In this document: piece after piece, positions 34,870 through 45,455 of the stretch
Position numbering within the stretch: the first letter of the stretch is position 1
Layout: each line of letters opens with the position of its first letter
Assembly (NCBI GenBank): GCA_009746045.1
Contig: RPFO01000310.1
Coordinates: 4,295,781 to 4,359,780, forward strand
DNA: 64,000 bases
Direction of reading: 5' to 3'
From: Mesostigma viride
Lineage: Eukaryota > Streptophyta > Mesostigmatophyceae > Mesostigmatales > Mesostigmataceae
Made by a program: the position numbers and the translations under genes
Notes under the pieces: model-generated
The model's database searches: none
What the model saw: the letters and a program-made list of their open reading frames with translations, nothing else
Told to the model about the DNA's origin: nothing

Positions 34870-35186
34870 GTTCAATTCGTTTGTGCGTTGATCGTTCATT
34901 CATTCATTGCACTGCACATCTGAAGGAATTGCATGTGCGTAAGGACACGTATATGACCAAAGAATATTACACTATAGGGGTTTATCTTTCCATATACCTG
35001 CATATGCTCCGACAATTTTGGGTTGCCGATGGGTGAAATTCCCCGGGTTTCAGGACTAATAGTTGGAAGTATGTATTAAAGTATAATTAATTAATTTCAT
35101 ACCTCCGGGTGGGGAGGATATGTAACACTTATCGATCCCTAGCTGAGAAGGGACAGATGGTTTTGATATACATTCTAGGCGACAAC

Positions 35187-36176
35187 ATTCAGACCTGGCT
35201 GGACTGTCTGGGCCTGGAGGCGAGGCACCTGGGGTTGGAGATTAGTGTCAAAACTGAGGCGATGGTGATTGGGGCCTCTAGTCGTCCACCGCTGCCGCGC
35301 CTGCTCGATGGGACGGAGGTCCCATTCCGCGACGGCTTCAAACTGTTGGGGAGCATGCTCCCTGACACCGCCGACGATGTGGACGTCCGCATTGGCCTGA
35401 CCTGGGCTAGGCTTCGTTCGCTCAACACCTACTGGCGCTCCAAGGGCCTGGACGAGCACCGCAAGCGCATGCTCTTCAAGGTCCTCGTCCTCACGGTGCT
35501 CACGTATCAGATGGCGCCGAGGCATGGACACTCACGGCAACAGTGGCAGCTAAGCTAGACGGCACGGTAACCAGGATGCTCCGACAGGTCCTGAATGTCG
35601 GGCTTACTCAGCGTAGGTCATTAGAGTCTTTGTATCACGGGATGCCTCGTATTTCGGATGAGATTAGGCAGCGTAGGATAGCATTTGTAGGACATCTTGC
35701 TCGCACCAGCCAGGTCGACACCGCCCTTGGTCTGGCCGGTCCCCAGCGGCTCGGCCAACCAGGGCGCGGCATATTTTGACCTGGCCTGGCCCCAAGAACA
35801 TTCCTAAAAGGGTAGGGAAACATGCCATGACCTATATACCCAGATGTTGCTGGACGACCTAGTGGTCCCAGTTTGAGTACCGCATCCCCTCTCTCTCCCT
35901 TCTCTGGACTGTGATGCAGGACAAGAAGCGGTGGCAGAACTGAGATTGTCATGCAAGGCCCACACGCCAGCCCCTGTGGGCAAACCGCCTCCCCCCAAGA
36001 GGCGGAGCCGTTTTGATGAGTAGCGTGGATAGGCTTTTCTAGACTCAGTAGATATAGCTTAATTAGAGTTAGGTTAGTTCGATTACGCGGCTTCCTCCAC
36101 TCCACCCATCCAACCTGGAATATGTGCTACATGATCTCCCAACGGAGGCATGTTATAATTTAATTTAATTTAATTT
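35187..36176 (+). mobile_element. RTE-like LINE, 5'-truncated copy with TSD
   Basis: Flanked by TAGGCGACAAC (35176-35186 and 36177-36187). It encodes the C-terminal end of a LINE reverse transcriptase, GLEISVKTEAMVIG then FKLLGSMLP, with a frameshift near 35515 before AWTLTATVAAKLDG and LYHGMPRISDEIRQRRIAFV up to 35779. That string is typical of the thumb region of RTE-type endonuclease-reverse transcriptases. A 3' untranslated region of about 400 bp follows and ends ATGTGCTACATGATCTCCCA plus a TAATTTAATTTAATTT tail. The coding part starts exactly at the TSD, showing 5' truncation. Confidence 0.85.
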
Positions 36177-36375
36177 TAGGCGACAACCTGCATATCGGGT
36201 ACCGGTGGTGGGTTTATATAATTAAACTGCCACCTACTCACGGGGTACGTGCACAACTGTCAGAGGCATGTGCACATTGACCTGCACCACGTACCATGTA
36301 TTCCAGCAGCCGTGCTATAAGCTTGAAGTTGCGGGTACGTCACATGGGGTGGAAGATGATCATATATATGGCTAA

Positions 36376-37360
36376 ACCTACGCGGGTATTCTGCACACGG
36401 CTGATTGGATTGCTCTTTTCGCGGACCTCAACGCCCAGGGACGTGCGTGGCTGTTCTCGCTTTCCTTGCGGAGTGTGGGCTCGGCGTACCTTCGTGCTCT
36501 TCCCATGGCCCCCCCATTCGCCTTGGCTCCCAGCCACTACTCGGTGGCGCTCCGGCACCAGCTATTTGCCCCGCAGCCTCTTGTTCCGGCCGGGCGGCCT
36601 TGTGGTAGCTGTGGGCAGCCGCTGGATCCCACGGGGACTCACTACCTTGCCTGCATGGGGGGCCAACAGAATCAGAATTGGTATTTGTATTTGCACACTG
36701 TCCTCCTGACGGTGGTGCTCGCCATGATTCGGTCGGTTTTCCCCCACGCGAACATCCGGTCCGAGGATGCGGATGGCGCTGCCTTCTATTCCCCAACCAC
36801 CGGCCTGACATCGTGGTGCTGGACTTTGAGGGGGGTGGCCGGCATCTGCTTATTGACGTTTCGGTGGCGCGGCCCTTGGCTCTTAGCCACGTGGCTGGGG
36901 CCTCCCTCACGGCAGGTTACACGGCGGACCGGGCGGAGCGGGCCAAGCTCCTGGCCTACGGCGACGTCGGGCACCATCGTGTGGTGCCCTTTGTCCTGGA
37001 GGAGTTTGGGGCCATGGGGCCCCTGACCTCCGCCTTCTTCAAGGAGTGTTGCCGGCTCCGGGAGGACCGGCTGGACCTGGAGGGCCAGCGGGCCCCATGG
37101 TCGGCGCGGACCTGGACGTCATATTGGCGTCAGCGCTTGTCGGTGGCGCTGACTCGGGCCATGGCGGACATCATGCTCCGCCGTACGCGGGCTGATTTTG
37201 CGGTGCAGCAGGGCTATTAGGTTCCTCCCGTTAGGCGTTTCCATTGGTCTTATCGTACTTCGTAGTATAGAGCTTTGACATGGCTCTGTATATAGGTTTA
37301 TAGCTGGGCGTTTGCTTTGGTTTGAGTGATTTCACTCTGCTGTAAGTAATTATATTTTTA
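36376..37360 (+). mobile_element. LINE A, 5'-truncated copy 2 (CCHC/endonuclease end only)
   Basis: Flanked by the 14-bp duplication ATATATATGGCTAA (36362-36375 and 37361-37374). Nearly identical to 11700-12680. It keeps the frame that is lost in copy 1 at the C run near 36511 (7 C), but it has lost one C near 36792 (4 C instead of 5), which breaks the frame just before the RPD...D endonuclease motif. The 3' ends of the two copies agree apart from a 6-7 base length difference. The high similarity means both inserted recently. Confidence 0.88.
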
Positions 37361-37639
37361 ATATATATGGCTAAGTGCATGCAATATGGCTAGGGCATTC
37401 GTGATGGCGTCTCAGCAGCTAGAGAGTGGAGCCCTCTCTGCATGGGCAAAGCAAGGAGCCCTGACTTGCATGACTAGCTCATAACGGATGCAGTAATTGG
37501 CTTTAGGCTGCATGCCCCATGGTGGACAGAGCAGGCTACCCCCAGCAGCTGCTGGCCGACCGGCGCTAGTCTGACAGTGGTCCCAGCTACGTTTGAACAT
37601 CGCATTCACTAGCTCCCTCCCTCTTGCTAATTGGCCGGC

Positions 37640-37935
37640 CAACTGCTACTGTATGCAGATCAAGAAGAGGTGGAAGACGATTGTCCAGCTAGGCTCACAT
37701 GCCAGCCCCGGCCTGTCAGTGGGCAAGCCCCCCCTCAAGAGGGAGGGGCGCTTTGCTGAGTATAGTATAGAGTAGTTGAGGTTTTCTATGGATTAGATTG
37801 AGATTAGAGTTAGCTTAGTTCGGTTTCGCGACTTCGCCCACCTCCATCCATCCAGCAAGGGATTCAATATGTGCTTCATGATCTCCCAACGTACGGAGTG
37901 GCATGCATGCATGCCAGTATAATTTAGTTAGGTAA
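37640..37935 (+). mobile_element. Diverged 3' fragment of the RTE-like LINE
   Basis: Parallels 35920-36170: GATCAAGAAGAGGTGG, a Pro/Lys-coding block, TTAGTTCGGTTTCGCG and ATGTGCTTCATGATCTCCCA followed by an AT-rich tail. No clear TSD. Confidence 0.7.
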
Positions 37936-38460
37936 TTTAATTTTTAATGCATGGTCCAGAGCCCACAGATAGGCTCGGAACACATTTAGAGGCGCCGACA
38001 CTCGAAGTACGAGCGTCGGCGCAAGTCATGCAGCGCGCACAGTAAGCCGGCACGGTGCGCATATTTCCAGGTAAATGGGTGTACGTTTATTCCAAATATA
38101 ACCAGTAGTTAATCCCTGCTAAGCCTAGGGTATCAAGATGTCAGTGGCTAAAACGGAGCCTTACTAGACCACGGAAGCCACTGGACTTCTAATGGGTTGT
38201 CATTGGGCATGTGGGTAAAGATCCTGTTTTGCCCATGAGGTCATGAAAGATCTCAAGTGGGCTGGGCTTATCCTGGTCCGCGCCAGGGTCCCAGATTTTG
38301 TTTTGTTCATTTGCAACCATCCAGTAGCGTCGCATGCCGGAGTTCCATAGAGTAAATGAAGCGTGAGAGAACCCCAGCTTTGTCGAAAACTGTGCGCCTA
38401 TTGAACACCACATCATTTCGCACCGTCCAGATTGTATATAACATGCATGTGCGGAGCCAT

Positions 38461-40449
38461 TAGCCACGAGCCACGAGGTAGCCATGGCTGACGGCGGAGC
38501 TCATAACTTTCACGTTTGAGCACCGAATTTAGCCGTGAATATCACAATCGACGCGTCTTTTTATGACGCACATGCTGATCTAATTCTCCGAAGCTATTAC
38601 GCAATATACGATGAGCAAACGCCTCTCGACGCAACGCAGCCTGGCGGCTGCGCTTAGCAATGAAAATACGTCTGCAGCCCCGGCTGCAGCTTCGCCAACC
38701 GGTCCAGAAGGCAGCGGCGCCACTAGCCAAGCTCTAGTGGTCGCCCAGCCCCCGCTGGCCGCCTCGCCAGCAGCGTCGCCTGAACCCAAGCGCAGTCGCC
38801 CTGCCGAGCCGACCTGGGAGGAGTTCGACTTTGACGCCAGCCAGCCCGGCTTTTTTGACAAGCTCAACCCCGACAAGATCCTGAGCTACGTGTTTTTCGG
38901 ATCGTATGCCTCGCTTCTCGAGATGTGCAAGCAACTCTTCCATCAGGGCCGCCTCACCGATGCTTTCCAGAGACGCACCCACAACTTCGACCAAATCCTC
39001 AAATGCCGCCGCCCCCACCTTCAGATTCGCGTCCTTTTCTCCCTCCTCGGCCGCTCCCTCGAGGAGCTTTGGCCCCCAAAGCCCCTCACCACCACCTTAA
39101 CCGAATCCTCCATCCGCTCACTCCTCAAGGAGGCCCTCGAGCAGCACGTGGCCCCCATCGCAGCAGATGTGGCGGTCATGGGCAGCACGTTGGCTGCCGA
39201 GCTCCCCCTCCTCTCCACCGCCACCTCCACCATCTCCACCGCCACCTCCACCCTCCTCGCCTCCTCCACCGCCACCACCTCCACCTCCGACGCCATCACC
39301 GCCCAGCTCCGTGACATCGACCAGCGTCTTAAGGACAACGCCATTGCTATCGAGGTTCTGCAGAATACCGCAGGCCTCACCGCCCAGGCGGTGAAGGACA
39401 TTGCCGCCAAGCCAGCCTCGGCTGGCCTGGCCGGCGATGCTCCTCCCATCACCACCTGGGCGGACATGCTTAAGCAACATACCACCTCCACCACCTCCGC
39501 CGTCGCAGCCCAGCTTCAACGGCAGACGCTTGACCTCCGCGAGGAGGCCGAGCTCGCCAAGCGCAGCCTCAACGTCATTTTCAAGAACTTCAAGATGGAG
39601 GAAGGTGAGAATTCCGAGAAGCTTTTGCGTGCGTTTGAGAGAGAAATCCTTGGTCGCATGGGCCTTAACGGTGAGATAGAGCTGGCTGCCCACCGCCTTC
39701 CCCGCGCGCGGGGTAAGGCAGGGCCGCCCCCGCTCCTCCTCACCTTTAAGACCCCGGCGGACAAGATTTCTTTTCTCAGACGCCGCAAGCGGCTCGAGAA
39801 GACTCTCTTCACCCTTGATGACGACTTGACCCTGGCGCAGCAACAACGGCGACGGGAGCTATGGCCGACCTACCTCGAGCTCCGGCAGACCAAGGCGGGG
39901 CAGCCGGTGTACTGGAAGGGGGCGGCCATCTACGTCGGCCACAAGCCCTGGCAGGCGACCCCCCCCCCCCCGCGGCCCCAGCGACTCCAGACGCCCCAGC
40001 TTAGGGGAATACAGCAGTAGTAGTGCAGAATAGATAGACCGTGGCCATGTACATGTACGCCTCCTAGAGGCACTATCCCAGCTAAGCCCCGCGCTTTATT
40101 TAATCATGTACATGTGTGCCTATGATGTGCCACACTCCAGACGATGCATAGCCTTATTTAGTAATGTTGTGCCCATGCAGGGAGTCACTCTCTGCTGAGA
40201 AGCCATGCCATAGCTCTTGTATAGCCATGATGATCTTCCCCCTCACAGGCATGCTCCCCCCTTACCCGGGCATAGCGTGATAGACCATGAGGGTGCGGGT
40301 GCCCTGGTGCACCTAGAGCAAGTGTTGTTTACATTCCCACCCTTGCAGGAAGTAGCTTAGAATGTATTATAGGCCCATATGCCCCTTCTCAGGGCTATGT
40401 GCTACATATACTCCCAACGGAGTTATGTTCCTAATTAATTAATTAATTA
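38461..40449 (+). mobile_element. Complete ORF1-only non-LTR retroelement with TSD
   Basis: Flanked by the 14-bp duplication ATGTGCGGAGCCAT (38447-38460 and 40450-40463). It consists of a 150-bp leader, one intact ORF (38611-40020) and a ~430-bp 3' region ending in repeated TTAA/TAAT. It contains no reverse transcriptase or endonuclease, so it needs enzymes in trans. In layout it is comparable to mammalian HAL1 (half-L1) elements. Fragments of its 3' end occur at 17922-18007. Confidence 0.85.
38611..40020 (+). CDS. LINE ORF1-type RNA-binding protein (469 aa, intact)
   Basis: Starts with ATG and has no frameshift. The N-terminus (1-70) is low-complexity Ala/Ser/Pro with a basic patch. About 70-155 is an uncharacterised helical region (FDKLNPDKILSYVFFGSY onward). 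A Thr/Ser-rich spacer follows, then a likely coiled coil (about 225-265). The C-terminal 150 residues match the ORF1p pattern of L1-type elements: an RRM-like part from RSLNVIFKNFKMEEGEN (318) through AAHRLPRARGK and LLLTFKTPADKISFLRR, then a C-terminal domain with DDDLTLAQQQRRRELW and GQPVYWKGAAIYV. The family binds its RNA as a trimer. Degraded relatives of the C-terminal domain occur at 43757-44080 and near 45240-45430. Confidence 0.85.
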   Translation: MSKRLSTQRSLAAALSNENTSAAPAAASPTGPEGSGATSQALVVAQPPLAASPAASPEPKRSRPAEPTWEEFDFDASQPGFFDKLNPDKILSYVFFGSYASLLEMCKQLFHQGRLTDAFQRRTHNFDQILKCRRPHLQIRVLFSLLGRSLEELWPPKPLTTTLTESSIRSLLKEALEQHVAPIAADVAVMGSTLAAELPLLSTATSTISTATSTLLASSTATTSTSDAITAQLRDIDQRLKDNAIAIEVLQNTAGLTAQAVKDIAAKPASAGLAGDAPPITTWADMLKQHTTSTTSAVAAQLQRQTLDLREEAELAKRSLNVIFKNFKMEEGENSEKLLRAFEREILGRMGLNGEIELAAHRLPRARGKAGPPPLLLTFKTPADKISFLRRRKRLEKTLFTLDDDLTLAQQQRRRELWPTYLELRQTKAGQPVYWKGAAIYVGHKPWQATPPPPRPQRLQTPQLRGIQQ

Positions 40450-41589
40450 ATGTGCGGAGCCATATCCACGCTTGTTCAACAGTGCAGTGCAAAGGTGAGC
40501 TCAAGGCCAGGGGTGCCAGTGATGCCAAAGATAATTGAGCGGGTAGACACCGGTATGATAGGCTCAGACGTCCAGGCTGCCCATAAACCAATCAACCAGG
40601 TCCAAACTCCCTGGAGGTTACACCATAATAAGAATCGGTGTTCCACCGTTTCATTGGGGTTGCATGGTACATAAACATGTGGAAGGGTGTTGAAATCGCC
40701 GGTGGAGGATCTCCCCAACCCCGATGGATCGGTGCATATCAAGAGGTGTTGTACGTCGGTCGCGCGGCGATATCGATCAGCGGGTGGTCAGCGGCGAGGG
40801 TGATGTTGCGGACCCAGGTGTGGCCAGGCCACTCAGTAGCGCCCCAGCGTGTCCGTCCGGGGTGGAATTGATGGTTTTTATGCAAGAGCATTGTGTAGCC
40901 CCACTCTGCCGTGTACTCGTAAAGGCCTTTTACAATTCTGCTGTCACCCTGATTTAGCACCCAGCCAAATTCCACTGGATCCATGCAATGACAACATGTC
41001 CGGCCAGGCGGGTTGATCCCACATGTAGCCAATTAAATAATAGCAGCGTCGGGAAGGTTGGAGTTGGGTTGGTATACACATGATTGTTCAAGGGACCAAG
41101 GTACAACCCGAATCCGGTGGCATATAGCTGGGTGGGGAGGAACACAACTGCAGTTGTATAAGTTGAGCCATGCAGACAGCCGTTATGGCCGCTCAGCGGC
41201 GCGCCAGTAGTTGAACGTGCAGGGTTCCGGGGGGGAGTTCTGCGATCACCTTCCCCGCATTGTTGCGGTCGTGCTGTATGGACAAAAGCAGCACCATTCA
41301 CCAGCTTTATAGGGGGCACGGGGAGAAGTCATGAGTGTGTGCCATCGGGGGGGTATGGCTTGTACTAGCGCGGCCCAGGCAGCATAAGTAGGCATATTGG
41401 GGACCCATGGCACGGTGCGCATATTAATGCCCCATGCAGATTAGGGCCCGGCGGGCGGCCAGACTAAGACGCTGGTCACTCTAGCTGAGTAGTAGCCAAG
41501 CTTGGATTCAGCACTTCGCGGCCGCGCCGCGCCACGGACCGGAGGAGGATATAAGGGAAAAGCGCGAATCAGTTTGTAATTGAATTTTA

Positions 41590-44085
41590 ATAAGCACGTG
41601 ACTGCGTCACGTGGGTGCCAATACAGAGTAAAGGAACCTTCAATGTTAATCATCCCACGGTCCTAAATTTAGGACTTTGTCCTAAATCGTCCTAGTGGTC
41701 ACTATAACCGAGGTACCGGGGGGGGGGGGGTCACTATATGGACCGTACCCCATGTGGACCGTACCCGGCATGATGTACCCGACCCGTGGTACCGGCACAT
41801 GGTACCCGGATTCCGTACCCGGGTACCGGGTATAATGGCGGGAAAGTAGGTACCTCGACCAAAAATATAACCGATTTTGGAGCGAAAAAGTGGGTGCGGG
41901 AATGAAGTGAGGTGGATATGGCGACCTGACAATCGTGGCCGGCGTTTTCACGTGCGTTTATCATTTCGGGCGCCCAGTAGCAAAAACGAAAGGTTGTTAG
42001 TTATGCTTAAAGGCTGTGAATATTTTCTGCGCAAGTTTTTATGTGTAGCGCTGTATCACAGCGGCACAACACAAATGGGTCGCAGATCGCCTGCTCGCGG
42101 AGGGTCGATTTTGGCACAAGCATGTTAGTGTATTAGCAATGGTGGTGCGAATCAAGCCAGGAAATTTTTGTGGACGATTTTAATTATAGTCTGGAGTTTA
42201 GAAACGGAGTATTTGACATGGGAGCGCCTGGGCCGTGATATTCTTGCCCGATTTCCATTGTCGACCATGTTTTAGGGACGTTCAGGCTGGGCAGCGAGCG
42301 CACCTTATAGGTCTTCACTTTCGGTATTTCTTGGACCTAGAACGCAGCACAAGCGTGGTTTATATCATTGTCGAACCGGTTGGCCAGCTTTGGTGCGCTC
42401 AGCTCTCGGAAAGCTGACCTCGCTGCGGATTTCAGCGACTTTTTTGCAACCATCTGGAATGAGGCGACGTAAGTAGCAGGTAAGTGCCGGGTTGTCCTAG
42501 ATCATGAGTGTAACTGGCAACGCTGTCGTGGTGTTTTGAGTCAGCCAGCTATGCCTAAAAAGAGGGGACGCTCTCTGTGCACATAACTGTCACACATAGT
42601 TGGTTTACGTCATACAATTTTTTACGTCTCTATCTTCGTCGTCCGCTGCAGCTAAAACACACATGCGTAAGAGCAGTTTTACTCATGTGTTAGTTATAAA
42701 CCATGGTCCTATGGCCTGCAGTCGTTCAGGGTGTTCTCAGACAGTATATACAGTATGGTTTACGTGTTACATGCACCCTGAATTCGCTCACAAAGCGTTG
42801 CATGTTAGCACAACGTTGTTTTGTAACTTGATTTGGCTGCATTCATGTGTTAGTTGCAATGCAAATGCAATGTTTTCATCGCTGGGTGGTGGCCAGCATG
42901 TCCGTGATGTCAAAGAAGGTTTGGCATATGCTTAGAGAAAGTTTACCGCAAGGGGTGGGCCATGTTCAAGCCGGGCAACCTCAGCAACCATGCAACCCTA
43001 TATTGCATTACCTGCACCATCTGTGACACCGTTAATCACGCGTATATATAGAGGCAGCCACAGCAGGGTATGGCCTTGTTATACGCTGCCCCGCCATCCC
43101 AAGGCCTCGTAGGGTCCCCTAGCGCTTGTAAGATGCTCAAGGGACCGTGTGGATAGCATGGTCATGCGTTGACAATAATTGGTCCTAATGGTCCTAAAAC
43201 CCACATTTTGGCCAAATTCGCGCTTTGAGGTCTGGCAGGTGGCAGGGCCCATTCAGGCACTAAATGTAATTATTTGACCCCAGGTTTTTGATAGAAACTA
43301 AAAAAGTGTGTTATCTGTCATGGGCACGAATGCCAGGGTCAAATTTTAATGTTTGCATATATATTTTTTAATTCCACTTGGTCCTAAATTTAGGACTTTT
43401 ACTGGGAAGATGGACATCAACCCTATATACACAGCGAGAAGGAGCCGGAGGGCGCCCTAGCTTCTCTCACTGCCGCAGGTGGGCAGGCCACAGAGCGCTC
43501 AGTCTCCACGGCATGGTGCCGGGGCGCAACACTGTGGGTGCAATACAACCAGTGCAATACCATAGGTAGGCTGACGCATAGCTTATGCTACAAATGTGAG
43601 GTGGGCTCAAGACGTCGGCTAATTAAGGCGCAAGCTGATGGCCACAAGGTGCCAGAGCTAATTGAAGGTACTATAACGCTGTGCGCTACTAATATCGTTT
43701 CAAGTGCTGTAATGCCTAAGCTATCCCATAATCGATTGCCCCCATCTACTGGACAACTAGCTGGAGTGCTCTATCCCGGGGCGGGGAAGCCCGGGGGGGC
43801 TTCCACAGTTTCTTGTTGACATGGAGGTCCCCGCCCCGCCAGTACACTTGGGGCTTCTCGGGGTTGGTCTTGTGGCGGACTGGATGTAGTCGGGCCACTG
43901 ATCACAGCGGCGTTGCTGCTGCTGGGCTGGCGTCAAGTCGTCGTCAAGCAGGTCGGCGACCAGGAGGAGGTGTCCACCAGCTTCTTGCACGGCGAGAGAG
44001 GAACCGAACTCGGGCTGTGATGTCGCTGAAGGTGAGGACCACTGGAGGGGGCCCAGCCTTGGCCCGTGGAGAGATCATGTAGCAC
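41590..44085 (-). mobile_element. Non-LTR family C fragment with ORF1 relic, interrupted
   Basis: On the minus strand a degraded ORF1-type C-terminus (DDDLTPAQQQQRR, 43990-43757) runs into a 3' region without any reverse transcriptase. It ends near 41590 with the hairpin-forming CACGTGACGCAGTCACGTG and an AT-rich tail. The copy is split by the insertion 41644-43416. The same 3' region recurs at 44583-44726 and 44815-45455. Confidence 0.65.
41644..43416. mobile_element. 1773-bp insertion with TCAA duplication
   Basis: Sits in family C sequence; the empty site is seen at 44660-44680 (CCTTCAACCCTATAT). TCAA is duplicated at 41640-41643 and 43417-43420. The termini are TGTTAATCATCCCA and, in reverse complement of the right end, TGTCCATCTTCCCA, an imperfect inverted repeat. 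Each end also has the palindrome GTCCTAAATTTAGGAC just inside. Near 41710-41835 GGTACC/CCGTACCC motifs are repeated. No intact transposase. It could be a non-autonomous DNA transposon (TGT ends with 4-bp duplication, Ginger-like) or a solo LTR (TG..CA). Confidence 0.65.
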
Positions 44086-44815
44086 ATATTCCTTGCTGGA
44101 TGGGTGGAGGTGGAAGAAGCTGCGTAATCGAACTAACCTAACGCTAAGCTATCCAGTCTAGAAAATGATCCTAACTACACGTACGTACTACTCAGCAAAA
44201 ACGCCCCTTCCTCTTGGGGGGGGGTGGCTTGCCCACAGGGGCTGGCCGGTGTGAGCCTGGACAATCTTTCAGATGCCACCGCTTCTTGTTCTGTGCATAT
44301 GGCAGATCCAAAGAAGGGAGAGGGAGTGGATGCGGTGTTCAAATTGAGCTGGGACCACTAGGTCGGCCAGCAACATCTGGATGTAGTTTATGGCAGGTTT
44401 ACCTAGCTTCCTGGGAATGTCCTAGGGGCCAGGCCAGGTCAAGATAATAATGCCTCCCTGGTTGGCCAAGCTGCTGGGGGCCGGCCAGACCAAGGGCGGT
44501 GTCGACCCGGCTGGTGCGAGCAAGATGTCCGACATGCAAATGCTATCCTAGGCTGCCTAATCTCATTCGAAATACGAGGCATTAATTAATTAATTAATTA
44601 ATAAGCACGTGACTGCGTCACGTGGGTGCTGGCCAATACAGAGTAAAGGAACCTTCAACCCTATATACACAGTGAGAAGGAGGGAGGGCGCCCTAGCCTC
44701 TCTCACTGCCGCAGGTGGGCAGGCCCATACGAGGCATCCCGGCCCTCAGTGATACAAAGACTCTAATGACCTATGCTTGGAAAACCCTACATGTATTCAG
44801 GACCTGTCGGAGCAG
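44085..44815 (-). mobile_element. RTE-like LINE fragment, reverse orientation
   Basis: The reverse complement matches 35575-36140 of the plus-strand copy, including the region coding for the MPRISDEIRQRR motif and the 3' untranslated block. The 3' end stops inside ATGTGCTACATGATCT and abuts family C sequence directly. It is interrupted by the 144-bp insertion at 44583-44726. Confidence 0.75.
44583..44726 (-). mobile_element. 144-bp family C 3'-end insertion with TSD
   Basis: Flanked by ATACGAGGCAT (44572-44582 and 44727-44737), inserted into the RTE-like fragment. It carries the family C 3' end with the CACGTGAC...GTCACGTG inverted repeat and a tail of TTAA/TAAT repeats. Extreme 5' truncation. 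Confidence 0.85.
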
Positions 44816-45455
44816 CCCTATATACACATCGCCGGAGAAGGAGGGAGGGCGCCCTATCTTCTCTAGCTCACTGCCGCAAGTGGGCAGGCCACAGAGCGCT
44901 CTCTCCACAGCATGGTGCATGGGAGGCACAACACTGTGGGTGCAATACAACCAGTGCAATACCGTATATAGGTAGGCTGACGCATGTAGCTTATGCTACA
45001 AAGGTGAGGTGGGCTCAAGACGTCGGCTAACTAGGCGCAAGAGCGCTGATGGCCACAAGGTGCCAGAGCTGATTGAACTGAGGTACTATAACACTGGGCG
45101 CTCATATATCATTTCAAGTGAGCATTGTAATGCCTAAGCTATCCCATAATCGATTGCCCCCATCTAGACAACTAGCTTGATCGAGTGTTCCACCCGGGGG
45201 AGCCCGGGGGGGGTTCCATATAGCTTCTTGTTGACATCAAGGTCCCCGCCCCACCAGTACTCTTGGGGCTTCTCGGGGTTGGTACCTACGTCTTGTGGCA
45301 GATGTAGTCGGGCCACTGATCGATCGCGGCGTTGCTGCTGCTGGGCGGCGTCAGGTCGTCATCAAGCGACCAGGAGGTGTTCACCAGCTTCTTGCAGCTA
45401 GAGAGGAACCGAACTCGATCGGGCTGTGATGCCGCTGAACGTGCATGAGGACCAC
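44815..45455 (-). mobile_element. Second family C copy
   Basis: Direct repeat of about 43423-44050 (TATATACACA, CGCCCTA, CACTGTGGGTGCAATACAAC and onward), with small indels. It includes the same degraded ORF1 C-terminal relic. Its 3' tail is missing where it meets the RTE-like fragment at 44815. Confidence 0.7.

Larger units (their letters stand above)
38189..41320 (-). pseudogene. L1-like LINE ORF2 C-terminal relic, interrupted
   Basis: Reading leftwards, several broken frames (41319-40954, 41032-40739, 40742-40476, 38485-38189) carry a pattern like the zinc finger after LINE reverse transcriptases (CNPNETVEHRFLLWCN, then VWTWLIGLW). After excision of the 38461-40449 insertion the sequence continues with TIWTVRNDVVFNRR, a usual tail motif of such ORF2 proteins. 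Many stops; long dead. It serves as the target of the ORF1-only element. Confidence 0.65.

Noticed and set aside
34343-34923. VGRS/DRPT repeat proteins
   Set aside because: All six frames over (GGTC)n are nearly stop-free; simple-repeat artefact.
42600-42935. 111-codon frame inside the TCAA-flanked insertion
   Set aside because: No transposase or other family motif; too short to support in a diverged insertion.
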